Below, piece by piece: positions 24,114 to 32,655 of a stretch of DNA of 64,000 nucleotides. Position numbers and translations under genes: made by a program. The stretch lies in NCBI GenBank assembly GCA_963725035.1, contig CAVRWX010000011.1, positions 62,001-126,000 of the forward strand. The letters run 5' to 3'. The notes under the pieces were generated by a model, which was not told the origin of the DNA, searched no databases, and was given only the letters and a program-made list of their open reading frames with translations. Origin of the DNA: JALZKA01 sp963725035. GTDB taxonomy: Bacteria > Actinomycetota > Thermoleophilia > Solirubrobacterales > 70-9. Position 1 is the first letter of the stretch, and every line of letters begins with the position of its first letter.

Positions 24114-25679
24114 ATGCCTGCCACCGCCACCAGCCCCGCCGATTCGACCGCCTCGGCCGCCCGACCCGACCACGAGGTCGTGATCGTTGGAAACGGCTTC
24201 TCAGGCATCGGAGCAGCGATCAAGCTCAAAGAGGCCGGCATCGAGGACTTCGTCGTCTTCGACAAGGCCGACTCGGTCGCGGGCACCTGGCGCGAGAACA
24301 CCTATCCCGGCTGCGCCTGTGATGTCCCGTCGCATATGTACTCGTTCTCTTTCGAGCAGAACCCGGACTGGTCCGAGATGTACGCGCCCCAGCAGGAGAT
24401 CCGCGACTACCTCGAACGCGTGACCGACAGATACGGCGTCCGCCCGCACCTGCGTCTCGGCTTCCGCGCCGTCTCGGCTGAGTGGGACGAGGCCGCCGGC
24501 CTCTGGCACTGCGTCGGCGACGGACCGGACGGCAAGGAGGAGCTCACCGCCCGCTTCCTCATCTCCGGCATCGGCGGCCTCCACGTCCCTGCGAAGCCGC
24601 ACCTTCAGGGCCTCGAGGGCTTCGAGGGCGCCGCCTTCCACTCCGCCGAGTGGGACCATTCCGTGGACCTCAAGGGCAAGCGCGTCGCCGTCATCGGCAC
24701 CGGCGCGTCTGCCATCCAGTTCGTCCCAGAGATTGCGGGCGACGTCGAGCAGCTCGACCTCTACCAGCGCACCGCACCTTGGGTCCTCCCAAAGCTCGAC
24801 CGCCACATCCCCAAGTTCGAACGGCGCATCTACCGGCGCTTTCCTTTCCTCCAGAGGGCGTATCGCCGGGTCCTCTACTGGTACCTCGAGCTCGTGATCT
24901 ACCGCGTCATCACCAACAAGCGCTTCGGAAAGATCTTCGAGCGCGCCGGCCTCAAGAATCTCGATCGTCAGGTGACGGACCCCGTCAAGCGCAAGAAGCT
25001 CACGCCCCACTACGAGCTCGGCTGCAAGCGCATCCTGATGTCGAACAGCTATTACAGGGCCCTCGACAAGCCGAATGCAGACGTCGTCACCGAGCCGATC
25101 GCCGAAGTGGGCCCGTGCTCGATCATCACTGCGGACGGCGTTACCCGCGAGGCCGACGTGATCATCTACGGAACCGGTTTCGACACCCAGGCCCTCGCCT
25201 CGTCGGTCGAGTTCACGGGGACGGAAGGCGAAACGCTCGCGGAGCTCTGGCAGCGAGAGGGCATCCAGGCCCACCGGGGCACGATGATCTCGGGCTTCCC
25301 GAACCTGTTCTTCCTGCTCGGGCCGAACACCGCCCTCGGGCACAACTCGGTCGTCTTCATGATCGAGTGCCAGATCCGCCTGGTCGTCCAGGCGATCGAG
25401 GAGGCGCGGCGCAGGGATGCGTCGGTCTCGCCGGCCAAGAGTGCCCAGGACTCCTACAACTCGAAGATGCAGGCCGACCTCGGCGACGCCGTCTGGTCGC
25501 GCGGCTGCAAGAGCTGGTACCTCGACGCGCAGGGCCGCAACATCACGCTGTGGCCCGGCGAGACGTTCCGTTTCTACGAGTCGACCCGCAAGCTCGATCC
25601 GGCTGAGTACGAGTGGGCAGAGGCGGGCGCTGATGCGTCCGCCGGCTCTGACCACTCCGAGCTCGCCGAGGTCGCCTGA
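24114..25679 (+). CDS. Type I Baeyer-Villiger flavin monooxygenase
   Basis: This 521-residue protein has the first FAD motif VVIVGNGFSGIGAAIKLK (about 22-39), GTWRENTYPGCACDVPSHMY as in cyclohexanone monooxygenase relatives, the BVMO fingerprint FEGAAFHSAEW (F-x-G-x-x-x-H-x-x-x-W, about 171-181) and a second dinucleotide motif VAVIGTGASAIQFVPEIA. Together these indicate a type I enzyme using FAD and NADPH to oxidise ketones to esters or lactones. GTGFDTQ near residue 350 completes the fold. It is divergent from a TetR regulator with clear operators, so expression is probably induced by substrate. Confidence 0.93.
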   Translation: MPATATSPADSTASAARPDHEVVIVGNGFSGIGAAIKLKEAGIEDFVVFDKADSVAGTWRENTYPGCACDVPSHMYSFSFEQNPDWSEMYAPQQEIRDYLERVTDRYGVRPHLRLGFRAVSAEWDEAAGLWHCVGDGPDGKEELTARFLISGIGGLHVPAKPHLQGLEGFEGAAFHSAEWDHSVDLKGKRVAVIGTGASAIQFVPEIAGDVEQLDLYQRTAPWVLPKLDRHIPKFERRIYRRFPFLQRAYRRVLYWYLELVIYRVITNKRFGKIFERAGLKNLDRQVTDPVKRKKLTPHYELGCKRILMSNSYYRALDKPNADVVTEPIAEVGPCSIITADGVTREADVIIYGTGFDTQALASSVEFTGTEGETLAELWQREGIQAHRGTMISGFPNLFFLLGPNTALGHNSVVFMIECQIRLVVQAIEEARRRDASVSPAKSAQDSYNSKMQADLGDAVWSRGCKSWYLDAQGRNITLWPGETFRFYESTRKLDPAEYEWAEAGADASAGSDHSELAEVA

Positions 25680-25769
25680 TGGCCCGCCGCTGGGCGTGGC
25701 CGCGGCAGCTTCGGAATGTGCGCGCGTGCAGGTATAAAGGCGTCCGATAGGCGGTCTAGCTTCCCGCGC

Positions 25770-26024
25770 ATGGCTAAGCGCGAAGCGCAGGCCCGTTCGG
25801 AGATACCTCGGAAAGGGGTGCCCGTGACGCTCAGCTCGGCTGCCTTCACCGCTCCGCATAAGGCCGAGGAAGAGGTGGAGGTAGAAGCTCTGGCTGCCCC
25901 GCGGATAAAAGCCACGAAGGCTGAGCGGAACCCGAAGCGGGAGCGCCTCTACACCGACATCGGCGGCGCAGTGATCGGGATCGGCGGAGCGGCCGCGCTG
26001 CTCAACTTCGTGCTGATGAAGTAA
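25770..26024 (+). CDS. Small protein with C-terminal membrane helix
   Basis: This 84-residue protein is charged and proline-rich at its N-terminus (MAKREAQARSEIPRKG), has a Lys/Arg/Glu middle, and ends with a single hydrophobic helix DIGGAVIGIGGAAALLNFVL. TAGCTT (25757-25762) lies 7 bases before the ATG, consistent with a leaderless message. I do not recognise a family. It is convergent with the SDR at 26029. Confidence 0.65.
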   Translation: MAKREAQARSEIPRKGVPVTLSSAAFTAPHKAEEEVEVEALAAPRIKATKAERNPKRERLYTDIGGAVIGIGGAAALLNFVLMK

Positions 26025-26028
26025 CCCG

Positions 26029-26796
26029 CTACTTCGGCGGCATGCGGATCGCGCCGTCGAGGCGGATCGTCTCGCCGTTCAGCATCTGGTTCTCGATGAT
26101 CGAGAGCGCCAGGTGTGCGAACTCGTCCGGGACGCCGAGCCGCGAGGGAAACGGGATGCCCGCGCCCAGCGCCTGGCGGTTCTCCTCGGGAAGAGCAGCC
26201 AGAAGCGGCGTGTCGAAAAGGCCTGGCGCGATGGTGTTGACGCGGATGCCGCGGCCGGCGAGGTCGCGAGCTGCTGGAAGGGTGAGGCCGACGATTCCGG
26301 CCTTTGACGCCGCGTAAGCGGTTTGGCCGATCTGCCCGTCGAAGGCGGCGATGGACGCCGTGTTCACGCAAACGCCCCGCTCGCCGTCGGCGTCCGGTTC
26401 GTTATCGGACATCGCGGTGGCGGCGAGGCGAAGCACGTTGAACGTCCCGATCAGGTTCACCTTCACGACGTTCGAGAAGTATTCGAGGTTGTGGGGTCCC
26501 TGCTTTGACGCCGTACGCTGGGCCCAGCCGATCCCCGCGCAGCAGACCGAGATGCGAAGGCCGCCGTCCGCTCCCGCCGCGGCATCGACCGCGGCCTTGA
26601 CCTGGTCCTCCTCCACCACGTTCGCTTCTACGAATCTGGCGCGATCGCCGAGCTCTGATGCAAGAGCCTGGCCCTTGCCCATGTCGAGGTCGGAGATCAC
26701 AACGCTTGCGCCTGCGGCATGGAGGCGCCGGGTCGTCGCTTCGCCCAGCCCCGAGGCCCCGCCAGAGATCAGCGCGCTTGCGCCGTTGACATCCAT
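26029..26796 (-). CDS. SDR family oxidoreductase (3-hydroxyacyl-CoA dehydrogenase type 2-like)
   Basis: This 255-residue short-chain dehydrogenase has NGASALISGGASGLGEATTR at the N-terminus, CCAGIG in place of NNAG, the long HSD10-type segment TASKQGPHNLEYFSNVVKVN, catalytic Ser in VNTASIAAFDGQIGQ with YAASKAG, and a C-terminal APGLFDTPLLAALPEENRQA then FPSRLGVPDEFA. The pattern is that of 3-hydroxyacyl-CoA dehydrogenase type 2, acting in fatty-acid or isoleucine breakdown. Substrate preference is inferred only from similarity of these blocks. Confidence 0.88.
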   Translation of the reverse strand: MDVNGASALISGGASGLGEATTRRLHAAGASVVISDLDMGKGQALASELGDRARFVEANVVEEDQVKAAVDAAAGADGGLRISVCCAGIGWAQRTASKQGPHNLEYFSNVVKVNLIGTFNVLRLAATAMSDNEPDADGERGVCVNTASIAAFDGQIGQTAYAASKAGIVGLTLPAARDLAGRGIRVNTIAPGLFDTPLLAALPEENRQALGAGIPFPSRLGVPDEFAHLALSIIENQMLNGETIRLDGAIRMPPK

Positions 26797-26865
26797 CGCT
26801 GCGGGAGCGTAATGAAGTAACTCGCGCGTAACGCCAGTGCTCGTGAGGGTGACTAGGGTTTCATC

Positions 26866-28011
26866 ATCGCGACGTCGCAGACCCGGACCGATCTGAAGGA
26901 CCAAATCGCGGAGCGCCTCGCCGAGGCGCGCGAGATGACCCTGCGGGTGGTCGAGCCGCTCACCGACGACCAGCTCAACCGCGTCTACTCGGACATCCTC
27001 TCGCCGCTGGCCTGGGACCTCGGCCACATCGCGAACTTCGAGGAGTTGTGGCTCGTTCAGACGATCGGCGGGCGCGAGCCGATGGACGGCGACCTCGGCC
27101 GCTTCTACGACGCGATCGAGAACCCGCGCGCGACGCGCAACGAGCTGCCGATCCTGCGCGGCGACGAGCTTCGCACGTACATGGGGGAGGTGCGCGAGCG
27201 GACGCTGGAGGTCTTGGACGGCATCGAGCTCGAGGACACCGACGACCGGCTGCTCGCAGAAGGACTCGTCTATGAGCTCATCCTCGCTCACGAGCACCAG
27301 CACAACGAAACGATGCTCCAGCTCCTCCAGATGGTCGAGACCTACGAGCCCTCGGACGCAACGGCGATCCCGGCGCCGGACGATGAGCAAACCGTGAGGG
27401 GTCAGGCCCCTGACGAAGTGCGCGTAGAAGCCGGCGAGTTCCAGATCGGCGCGGGGGAGAGCGGCTTTGCGTACGACAACGAGCGATCGCGGCATGCCGT
27501 CGAGCTCGCCTCGTTCGAGATTGACCGGACGCCCGTGACGAACGCGGACTGGATCGACTTCATGGACGAGACGGACGCCGTGCCGCCCCTCTATTGGGAG
27601 CGCGACGGCGACGGGCGATGGCTGCGGATCGCGATGGGCCGGGCGAACAGGGTGGACTTGGATCAGCCCGTCATCCACGTCGATCATGGCGCCGCGACCG
27701 CGTACGCCGAGTGGGCCGGCAAGCGCCTGCCGACCGAGTTCGAGTGGGAGGCTGCAGCGCGCACCGGTGATCTCGAGTTGCTCGGCGCGGTGTGGGAGTG
27801 GACGTCCTCGGACTTCCAGGCCTACCCCGGCTTCGAGGCGTTCCCCTACGACGAGTACTCAAAGGTCTTCTTCGGCACCGACTACAAGGTGCTCCGCGGG
27901 GGATCGTGGGCCACGCATGAGAGCGTCATCCGGACCACCTTCCGTAACTGGGACCTGCCCAAGCGCCGGCAGATCTTCTCGGGACTTCGCTGCGCAAAGG
28001 ACGTTGGATGA
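26866..28011 (+). CDS. egtB: Ergothioneine biosynthesis protein EgtB
   Basis: The DinB-like N-terminal domain reads ATSQTRTDLKDQIAERLAEA then LTDDQLNRVYSDILSPLAWD and GHIANFEELWL; the iron-binding pattern EHQHNE is at about residue 141. A formylglycine-generating-enzyme-like domain follows (VEAGEFQIGAGESGFAYDNE, GKRLPTEFEWEAAAR, VLRGGSWATHESVIRTTFRN). EgtB is the non-haem iron sulfoxide synthase joining hercynine with a thiol. The first ATG (26935) would cut off 23 residues that align with the DinB helix; the only suitable upstream codon is ATC 26866, 6 bases after TAGGGT, so a non-standard start or a base error is likely. No egtA or egtC is adjacent. Its TGA overlaps a structured repeat and egtD follows. 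Confidence 0.9.
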   Translation: MATSQTRTDLKDQIAERLAEAREMTLRVVEPLTDDQLNRVYSDILSPLAWDLGHIANFEELWLVQTIGGREPMDGDLGRFYDAIENPRATRNELPILRGDELRTYMGEVRERTLEVLDGIELEDTDDRLLAEGLVYELILAHEHQHNETMLQLLQMVETYEPSDATAIPAPDDEQTVRGQAPDEVRVEAGEFQIGAGESGFAYDNERSRHAVELASFEIDRTPVTNADWIDFMDETDAVPPLYWERDGDGRWLRIAMGRANRVDLDQPVIHVDHGAATAYAEWAGKRLPTEFEWEAAARTGDLELLGAVWEWTSSDFQAYPGFEAFPYDEYSKVFFGTDYKVLRGGSWATHESVIRTTFRNWDLPKRRQIFSGLRCAKDVG

Positions 28012-28057
28012 GCAGCTTTAGCTGCGAAACAAGCACGAGTGCCGTTGGTTGTCTGTG
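28008..28057 (+). repeat. Structured boundary repeat, copy 2
   Basis: ATGAG overlaps the egtB stop, hairpin GCAGC-TTTA-GCTGC, then GAAAC AAGCACGAGTGCC and GTTGGTTGTCTGTG, ending directly at the egtD start codon ATGAGC. As in copy 1 the hexamer ATGAGC flanks both ends. Confidence 0.6.
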
Positions 28058-29146
28058 ATGAGCGCATCGGCTGAAACCACCCCCGACGTCTCGGTCGATG
28101 TCCACCTGCCGCCGGGCGGCCCGCTCTCCGGCATGGCGGCCGACGTTCGAATCGGACTCACCAAGCCGTTCAAGGAGCTCTCGCCGCGCTACTTCTACGA
28201 CGAGCGGGGCTCCGAGCTCTTCGAGCAGATCACCGAGCTGCCCGAGTACTACCCGACCCGCGCCGAGCGGGCGATCCTCGTAGACGACTCGGCCGGGATC
28301 GTCGAAGTCGCCGGCAACCCGGCGACGCTCATCGAGCTCGGATCGGGGTCGGCGTCGAAGACGCGCGTGCTGCTCGACGCGATGCGCGACGCGGGCGGCC
28401 TCCACGCATACGCGCCGGTGGACATCTCCGAGGAGATCACCCGCGATACAGCGGCGAAGATCGCCGACGAGTACGGAATCCAGGTACGCGGTCTGGTTTG
28501 CGACTTCGAGCGCGACCTGGAGCGCATCCCCCTCGTGGGACCGCGGGTGATCGCCTTCCTTGGCGGCACGATCGGGAACTTCGAGCCGCAGCAGCGCGCC
28601 TCGTTCCTCGCCCGGGTGGCGAACCTGCTCGGGCCAGACGATCACTTCCTGCTGGGCACGGACCTGATCAAGGACCGCGCCACGCTCGAGGCCGCCTACA
28701 ACGACTCGGCGGGCGTCACGGCGGAGTTCAACTTGAACGTCTTGGCGGTCCTGAACGATCGGCTCGGGGCCGACTTCGACCTGGACAGCTTCGAGCACGC
28801 CGCCTTCTGGGACGACGAGAACCTGTTCGTCGACATCCGCCTGCGCTCGCTCCGGCGCCAGCTCGTCGAGATCTCCGAGCTCGAGATGACGGTCGCATTC
28901 GAGCGCGGCGAGGAGATGCGAACGGAGATCTCGACGAAGTTCGCCCGTCCGGGGCTTGAGGGGATCTACGCGGAGGCCGGCCTCGAGATGACGGGCTGGT
29001 GGACGGACCCCGAGGGCCTGTTCGGGCTGTCTCTCGCTCGCCGCTTGCGTGCGGACTGGTGCCTGGCGCCGTGCTTGGCACGGTGCCTGGCACCTAGCGC
29101 GGCGCCAACGCCTCGATCAGGTCGCCCAGCTTGTCCGGGCTCGTGA
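28058..29146 (+). CDS. egtD: L-histidine N-alpha-methyltransferase EgtD
   Basis: This protein trimethylates histidine to hercynine with SAM, the first step of ergothioneine synthesis, and partners egtB just upstream. Blocks typical of EgtD are SPRYFYDERGSELFEQITEL, PEYYPTRAE, IELGSGSASKTRVLLDAM (SAM site), YAPVDISEEI, FLGGTIGNFEP, and the closing region FARPGLEGIYAEAGLEMTGW with WTDPEGLFGLSLA. Known EgtD proteins stop about there; here some 35 residues follow (LRADWCLAPCLARCLAPS and on) encoded by a tandem GTGCCTGGC repeat, so the natural stop seems to have been lost and the end overlaps the convergent gene. Start ATG 28058 is taken right after the repeat. Confidence 0.92.
   Translation: MSASAETTPDVSVDVHLPPGGPLSGMAADVRIGLTKPFKELSPRYFYDERGSELFEQITELPEYYPTRAERAILVDDSAGIVEVAGNPATLIELGSGSASKTRVLLDAMRDAGGLHAYAPVDISEEITRDTAAKIADEYGIQVRGLVCDFERDLERIPLVGPRVIAFLGGTIGNFEPQQRASFLARVANLLGPDDHFLLGTDLIKDRATLEAAYNDSAGVTAEFNLNVLAVLNDRLGADFDLDSFEHAAFWDDENLFVDIRLRSLRRQLVEISELEMTVAFERGEEMRTEISTKFARPGLEGIYAEAGLEMTGWWTDPEGLFGLSLARRLRADWCLAPCLARCLAPSAAPTPRSGRPACPGS
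29058..29094. repeat. Tandem GGTGCCTGGCACC-type palindromes
   Basis: Three adjacent units, GGTGCCTGGCGCC (29058-29070), GTGCTTGGCAC (29071-29081) and GGTGCCTGGCACC (29082-29094), end exactly at the stop codon of the convergent F420 oxidoreductase and within the end of egtD. Confidence 0.75.
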
Positions 29147-30026
29147 TCGGCGTCAAAACGGGGAGGGTGATTCCGCCGTCGGTAAAGCGCGCGATCCGCT
29201 CGTGCATCTCGTCGGGCTCGCCAAGAATGAACATCTCGTCGATCAGCTCCCACGGCGCCTCGGCCGCGGCCTTCTGGCGGTCCTTGGCCTTCCACGCCTC
29301 GACCATGGGGTCGATTGCATCCGAGTGGCCTAGCCAGCGGTAGAACGCTTCGTAGACCGGGACCGTGATGTAGGAGGAGAACATGAACCGCGCGATCGGC
29401 TCGACCTCCTCGCGCTTGCCGGGCAGGCAGAAGAAGCGGCACAGGAGCTCGAACCCGCTGGGCGCGCCCGCAATGCCCTCGACGACCTGGGGCAGGCCCG
29501 AGATCGGCAGGAAGTTCGAGAAGGCGCCGCTCGCCCGCTCGACGGCGAGCTTGAGCATCCGCCCGCGGAGCGCGGCCAAGACGACTGGGATCTCGTGTTG
29601 GGGCTTCGTCTCGAGCTTGAAGCCGTTGTCCGTGCGATCACCCTTGAGCGCCACGTCCAGAAAGTCGAGCGTTTCCTTCACCTTTGAATAGGGCTTTTCG
29701 AACGGGATGCCGTTCCAGCCCTCGACGATGCGATCCGACGAGGCGCCGATGCCAAGGACGAAGCGCCCGCCGGTCGCGTCTGCCATCGAGGCGGCCTGCT
29801 GGGCGAGGAGCGCCGGGCCACGCTGAAAGACGCCGACGACGCCGGTTCCTACACGCACCTGCGTGGCGTGGGCAGCGGCGAAGGCCAGAGGCGTGAAGCC
29901 GTCGGGTCCTGCGGTCTCGCCAGACCACACGTCCGTGTAGCCCGCGGCCTCGGCTCGCTTCACCAGATCGACCTGATCCGCGATCGAGGTCATGGGCAGC
30001 GGCAGCGTCAATCCCCAGCGGCTCAT
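29094..30026 (-). CDS. LLM class F420-dependent oxidoreductase
   Basis: This is a 310-residue luciferase-like protein: MSRWGLTLPLPMTSIADQVD, EAAGYTDVWSGETAGPDGFT, MADATGGRFVLGIGASSDRI, and LPVLTPITSPDKLGDLIEAL near the end. The layout fits F420-dependent LLM oxidoreductases. It is a paralogue of the protein at 16109 but only distantly similar. The 3' end overlaps the extended tail of egtD by 53 bases. Reaction unknown. Confidence 0.9.
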   Translation of the reverse strand: MSRWGLTLPLPMTSIADQVDLVKRAEAAGYTDVWSGETAGPDGFTPLAFAAAHATQVRVGTGVVGVFQRGPALLAQQAASMADATGGRFVLGIGASSDRIVEGWNGIPFEKPYSKVKETLDFLDVALKGDRTDNGFKLETKPQHEIPVVLAALRGRMLKLAVERASGAFSNFLPISGLPQVVEGIAGAPSGFELLCRFFCLPGKREEVEPIARFMFSSYITVPVYEAFYRWLGHSDAIDPMVEAWKAKDRQKAAAEAPWELIDEMFILGEPDEMHERIARFTDGGITLPVLTPITSPDKLGDLIEALAPR

Positions 30027-30059
30027 GCCTGGAACCTATTGATATAGGCTCGCGCCGGG

Positions 30060-30578
30060 ATGGAGATCTCGAACCTGGATCGCAACAGGACGATCGCCGG
30101 CGCAATTGCGTCGCTGGCGTTGATTCTTAGCCTCTTCTTCCTTCCCTGGTTCGAACTGACGGACACGCCGGCGCGCTCGACCGGGCACGTGGGTGCGGCG
30201 GGTCGTCGCCGGGGCGGCGCGTGGAGGAGGTGCGACGTCTCCTGCACCGGCTGGGAGACGTTCGGGATCCTCAAGTACGCGCTCCTACTCGCGGCGCTAG
30301 CGCCCGCGATCCTGGGCTACATCCTGATCCGCGGTCACAAGCTCTCGTACCCGCCGGGCGAGATGACGATGATCGCCGGCTTCGCGGCCTTCGTTCTCAT
30401 CGCCTACAACGGGATCCTGTTCAAACCCGAGCCGGTCGAGGGGCAGGTTTTCGGCACGACGCTCGGCATTGGTTACTGGGTGGCGCTCGCCTCGGCTGCG
30501 GTGATCGGCATCGTCGGCTTCCTGCGCTCGATGGAGTCCGGCGGGCGCCAGAAGCGCAAAGCGCCCGGCACCGTCTGA
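30060..30578 (+). CDS. Polytopic membrane protein, unknown function
   Basis: This 172-residue protein has four hydrophobic helices: IAGAIASLALILSLFFLPWF, YALLLAALAPAILGYILI, MTMIAGFAAFVLIAYNGILF and GYWVALASAAVIGIVGFL. An extracytoplasmic loop after the first helix holds two cysteines (RCDVSCTGWETF). The stretch before those cysteines is unusually Arg/Gly-rich and might hide a compensated pair of indels. TAGGCT (30045-30050) is 9 bases before the ATG, so a leaderless message is likely. No family recognised. Confidence 0.75.
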   Translation: MEISNLDRNRTIAGAIASLALILSLFFLPWFELTDTPARSTGHVGAAGRRRGGAWRRCDVSCTGWETFGILKYALLLAALAPAILGYILIRGHKLSYPPGEMTMIAGFAAFVLIAYNGILFKPEPVEGQVFGTTLGIGYWVALASAAVIGIVGFLRSMESGGRQKRKAPGTV

Positions 30579-30589
30579 CACCGGGAAGC

Positions 30590-30645
30590 CACTTACGCGT
30601 GCCTTCGGCACTTGCACATGCTGCTTTCGGGGCAAGGCCCCTCAC
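30590..30645 (-). repeat. Structured boundary repeat, copy 5
   Basis: On the minus strand: GTGAG, hairpin GGGC-CTT-GCCC, then GAAAGCAGCATGTGCAA, then a second hairpin GTGCC-GAA-GGCAC and GCGTAAGTGG. It lies between the membrane protein at 30060 and glpX, in the opposite orientation to both. Confidence 0.55.
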
Positions 30646-30673
30646 GAAATAACCGCCGATAGGCTCAGGCGCG

Positions 30674-31690
30674 ATGGGAGTCATCTCTCACGACGTTCGC
30701 GACTCGACGAAGCCGGATCGCAACCTCGCGATCGAGCTCGTCCGGGTCACCGAGGCCGCAGCGCTCGCGGCGGCGCGCTGGACCGGGCGCGGCGACAAGG
30801 AGGCGGCCGATCAGGCTGCCGTCGACGCCATGCGCCTGTTGCTCGACACCGTGCCGATGGACGGCATCGTCGTCATTGGCGAGGGCGAGAAGGACGAGGC
30901 GCCGATGCTCTACAACGGCGAGCACATCGGCGACGGCAGCCCGCCCAACGTGGATATCGCCGTTGACCCGCTCGAGGGCACCACGCTCTGCGCGAAGGGC
31001 ATGCCGTCAGCGCTCGCGGTGATCGCGCTCAGCGAGCGGGGCACGATGTTCGACCCCGGCCCGTGCGTCTACATGGAGAAGCTCGCGGGCGGTCCCGACA
31101 TCGCCGACCTCTTGACGCTCGATGAGCCCCTCACGACGGTGATCGAGCGCGTCGCCGAGCGCAAGGGAACCGAAACGAGCGGCGTGACCGTGATGATGCT
31201 CGATCGCCCGCGCCACGTCGAGCAGATGGAGAAGGTCCGCGAAGTCGGCGGACGCATCCGCCTGATCTCGGACGGCGATGTCTCCGCCGCGCTCTTCGCC
31301 GTCTCGGAATCGACCGGCGTGGACCTTCTGTGGGGGATCGGCGGAACCCCCGAAGGAGTGATCTCGGCGGCCGCCATCAAGTGCCTCGGCGGCGAGATGC
31401 TCGGACGCCTGTGGCCCCGCGACGAAGCGGAGCGCCAGGAGGCGATCGACGCGGGCTACGACCTCAGCGAGATCTTGAACGCCGACCGCCTGGTCTCCGG
31501 CGACGACGTCTTCTTCGCCGCGACGGGAGTCACCGACGGCGAGCTCCTGCAAGGCGTGCGCTATCCGCGCTCGGGCCAGGCGTCCACGGAGTCGCTGGTG
31601 ACCCGCTCACGCTCGGGGACCGTGCGCACGGTCCAAGCCCGTCACGACCAGGCGAAGCTGAGAGAGATCACGGGCGGCAGGTACGGCTGA
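30674..31690 (+). CDS. glpX: Class II fructose-1,6-bisphosphatase
   Basis: This 338-residue protein is full length for GlpX. Recognisable blocks are RNLAIELVRVTEAAALAAAR (here DRNLAIELVRVTEAAALAAA), the metal site VVIGEGEKDEAPMLYNGE, DIAVDPLEGTTLCAKGMP with the D-P-L-E-G-T phosphate signature, and WGIGGTPEGVISAAAIKCLG. It hydrolyses fructose 1,6-bisphosphate in gluconeogenesis and is the usual FBPase of actinobacteria. TAGGCT at 30660-30665 is 8 bases before ATG with no Shine-Dalgarno. Confidence 0.96.
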   Translation: MGVISHDVRDSTKPDRNLAIELVRVTEAAALAAARWTGRGDKEAADQAAVDAMRLLLDTVPMDGIVVIGEGEKDEAPMLYNGEHIGDGSPPNVDIAVDPLEGTTLCAKGMPSALAVIALSERGTMFDPGPCVYMEKLAGGPDIADLLTLDEPLTTVIERVAERKGTETSGVTVMMLDRPRHVEQMEKVREVGGRIRLISDGDVSAALFAVSESTGVDLLWGIGGTPEGVISAAAIKCLGGEMLGRLWPRDEAERQEAIDAGYDLSEILNADRLVSGDDVFFAATGVTDGELLQGVRYPRSGQASTESLVTRSRSGTVRTVQARHDQAKLREITGGRYG

Positions 31691-31719
31691 CGCGCGGACG
31701 GTTGGGTACGTTGGGCCAC

Positions 31720-32655
31720 GTGGAACGCGGGAACCACAAGCCGGGACGCCTCCTTGCCGTGGTCGGCGCCACCGGCTACATCGGTCGCAAGCTGACGCTC
31801 GAACTGCTCGAGCGCGACGAGCCCGTACGCGCGGTCGCGCGCTCTCCCGAGAAGGCGAAGGACCTCGACGAGGCAGGCGCCGAGGTCGTCAAGGCGGACG
31901 TGCTCGAAGACGAGGGCCTCGCCGAAGCCCTGGCGGATGTGTCGATCGCCTACTACCTCGTCCACTCGATGGGGCGCGGCGCGTCGGACGATTCGTTCGC
32001 CGAGCGCGACAAGCAGGGCGCAGAGAACTTCGGTCAGGCGGCGAAGGCCGCAGGCGTCGATCTGATCGTCTATCTGGGCGGGCTTTCGGACGGAGGCTCC
32101 AAGCATCTGGCGAGCCGCCACGAGAGCGCCGAGATCCTCCAGGCGTCGGGCGTGCCCGTCACCTACGTGCGCGCCGCTGCCGTGATTGGCGCCGGCTCGG
32201 AGTCGTTCCTCATCCCCTACTACCTCGTCAAGAGGCTGCCGGCCATGGTCACGCCGCGCTGGGCGCGGACGAAGACCCAGCCCGTCTCGATCGCCGACGC
32301 CGTCCAGCTACCTCGCCGATATCCCGAGAATCGAGGCGACGCACGGCCGCGAGATCGAGATCGGCGGCCCCGATGTCACGACCTACGGCGGGATGATGGA
32401 CGCGATGGCCCGCGGGCTCAACATCAACCCGCGGCCCCGTCTTGGAGTGCCGGTCCTGACTCCCAGGCCTCTCGTCGCAGTGGATCGGCCTCGTGACGCC
32501 CGTCGACACCGGCGTCGCCCGCCCGCTCATCGGCGGCATGGAGGTCGAGACGATCGTCAAGGACCCGTCGGGCATGGCCCTCTTCGACATCGAGCCGATG
32601 AACATCGACGAGGCGATGAAGGCAGCGCTCGAGGAGCGCCAAGAACGGCGGCTAG
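31720..32655 (+). pseudogene. NAD(P)H-binding (NmrA/atypical SDR) protein, frameshifted
   Basis: From GTG 31720 (TTG 31711 also possible) the protein begins LLAVVGATGYIGRKLTLELL and continues with AVARSPEKAKDLDEAGAEVV, YYLVHSMGRGASDDSFAERD and IVYLGGLSDGG, typical of atypical SDR/NmrA proteins that bind NAD(P)H. An extra C near 32304 breaks it; corrected reading is VSIADAVSYLADIPRIEATH. A second extra base near 32463 breaks it again; corrected reading is LSSQWIGLVTPVDTGVARPL. A CTAG at 32652-32655 probably holds the real stop, shared with the convergent gene, though the present frame runs on to 32813. Function unknown; a sugar- or quinone-related reductase is possible. Confidence 0.75.

Noticed and set aside
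24201..25859. 552-residue open frame opposite the BVMO gene
   Set aside because: It is the antisense of a strongly conserved flavoprotein, with composition typical of a shadow frame in GC-rich DNA.
28008..28060. Cysteine-dependent attenuation of ergothioneine genes
   Set aside because: The same unit is found before pntAB, meaB and others, which have no link to cysteine supply.
32249..32651. Extension of the hypothetical protein beyond 32652
   Set aside because: The sequence after about residue 220 is antisense to the NmrA-like gene and loses protein-like composition.
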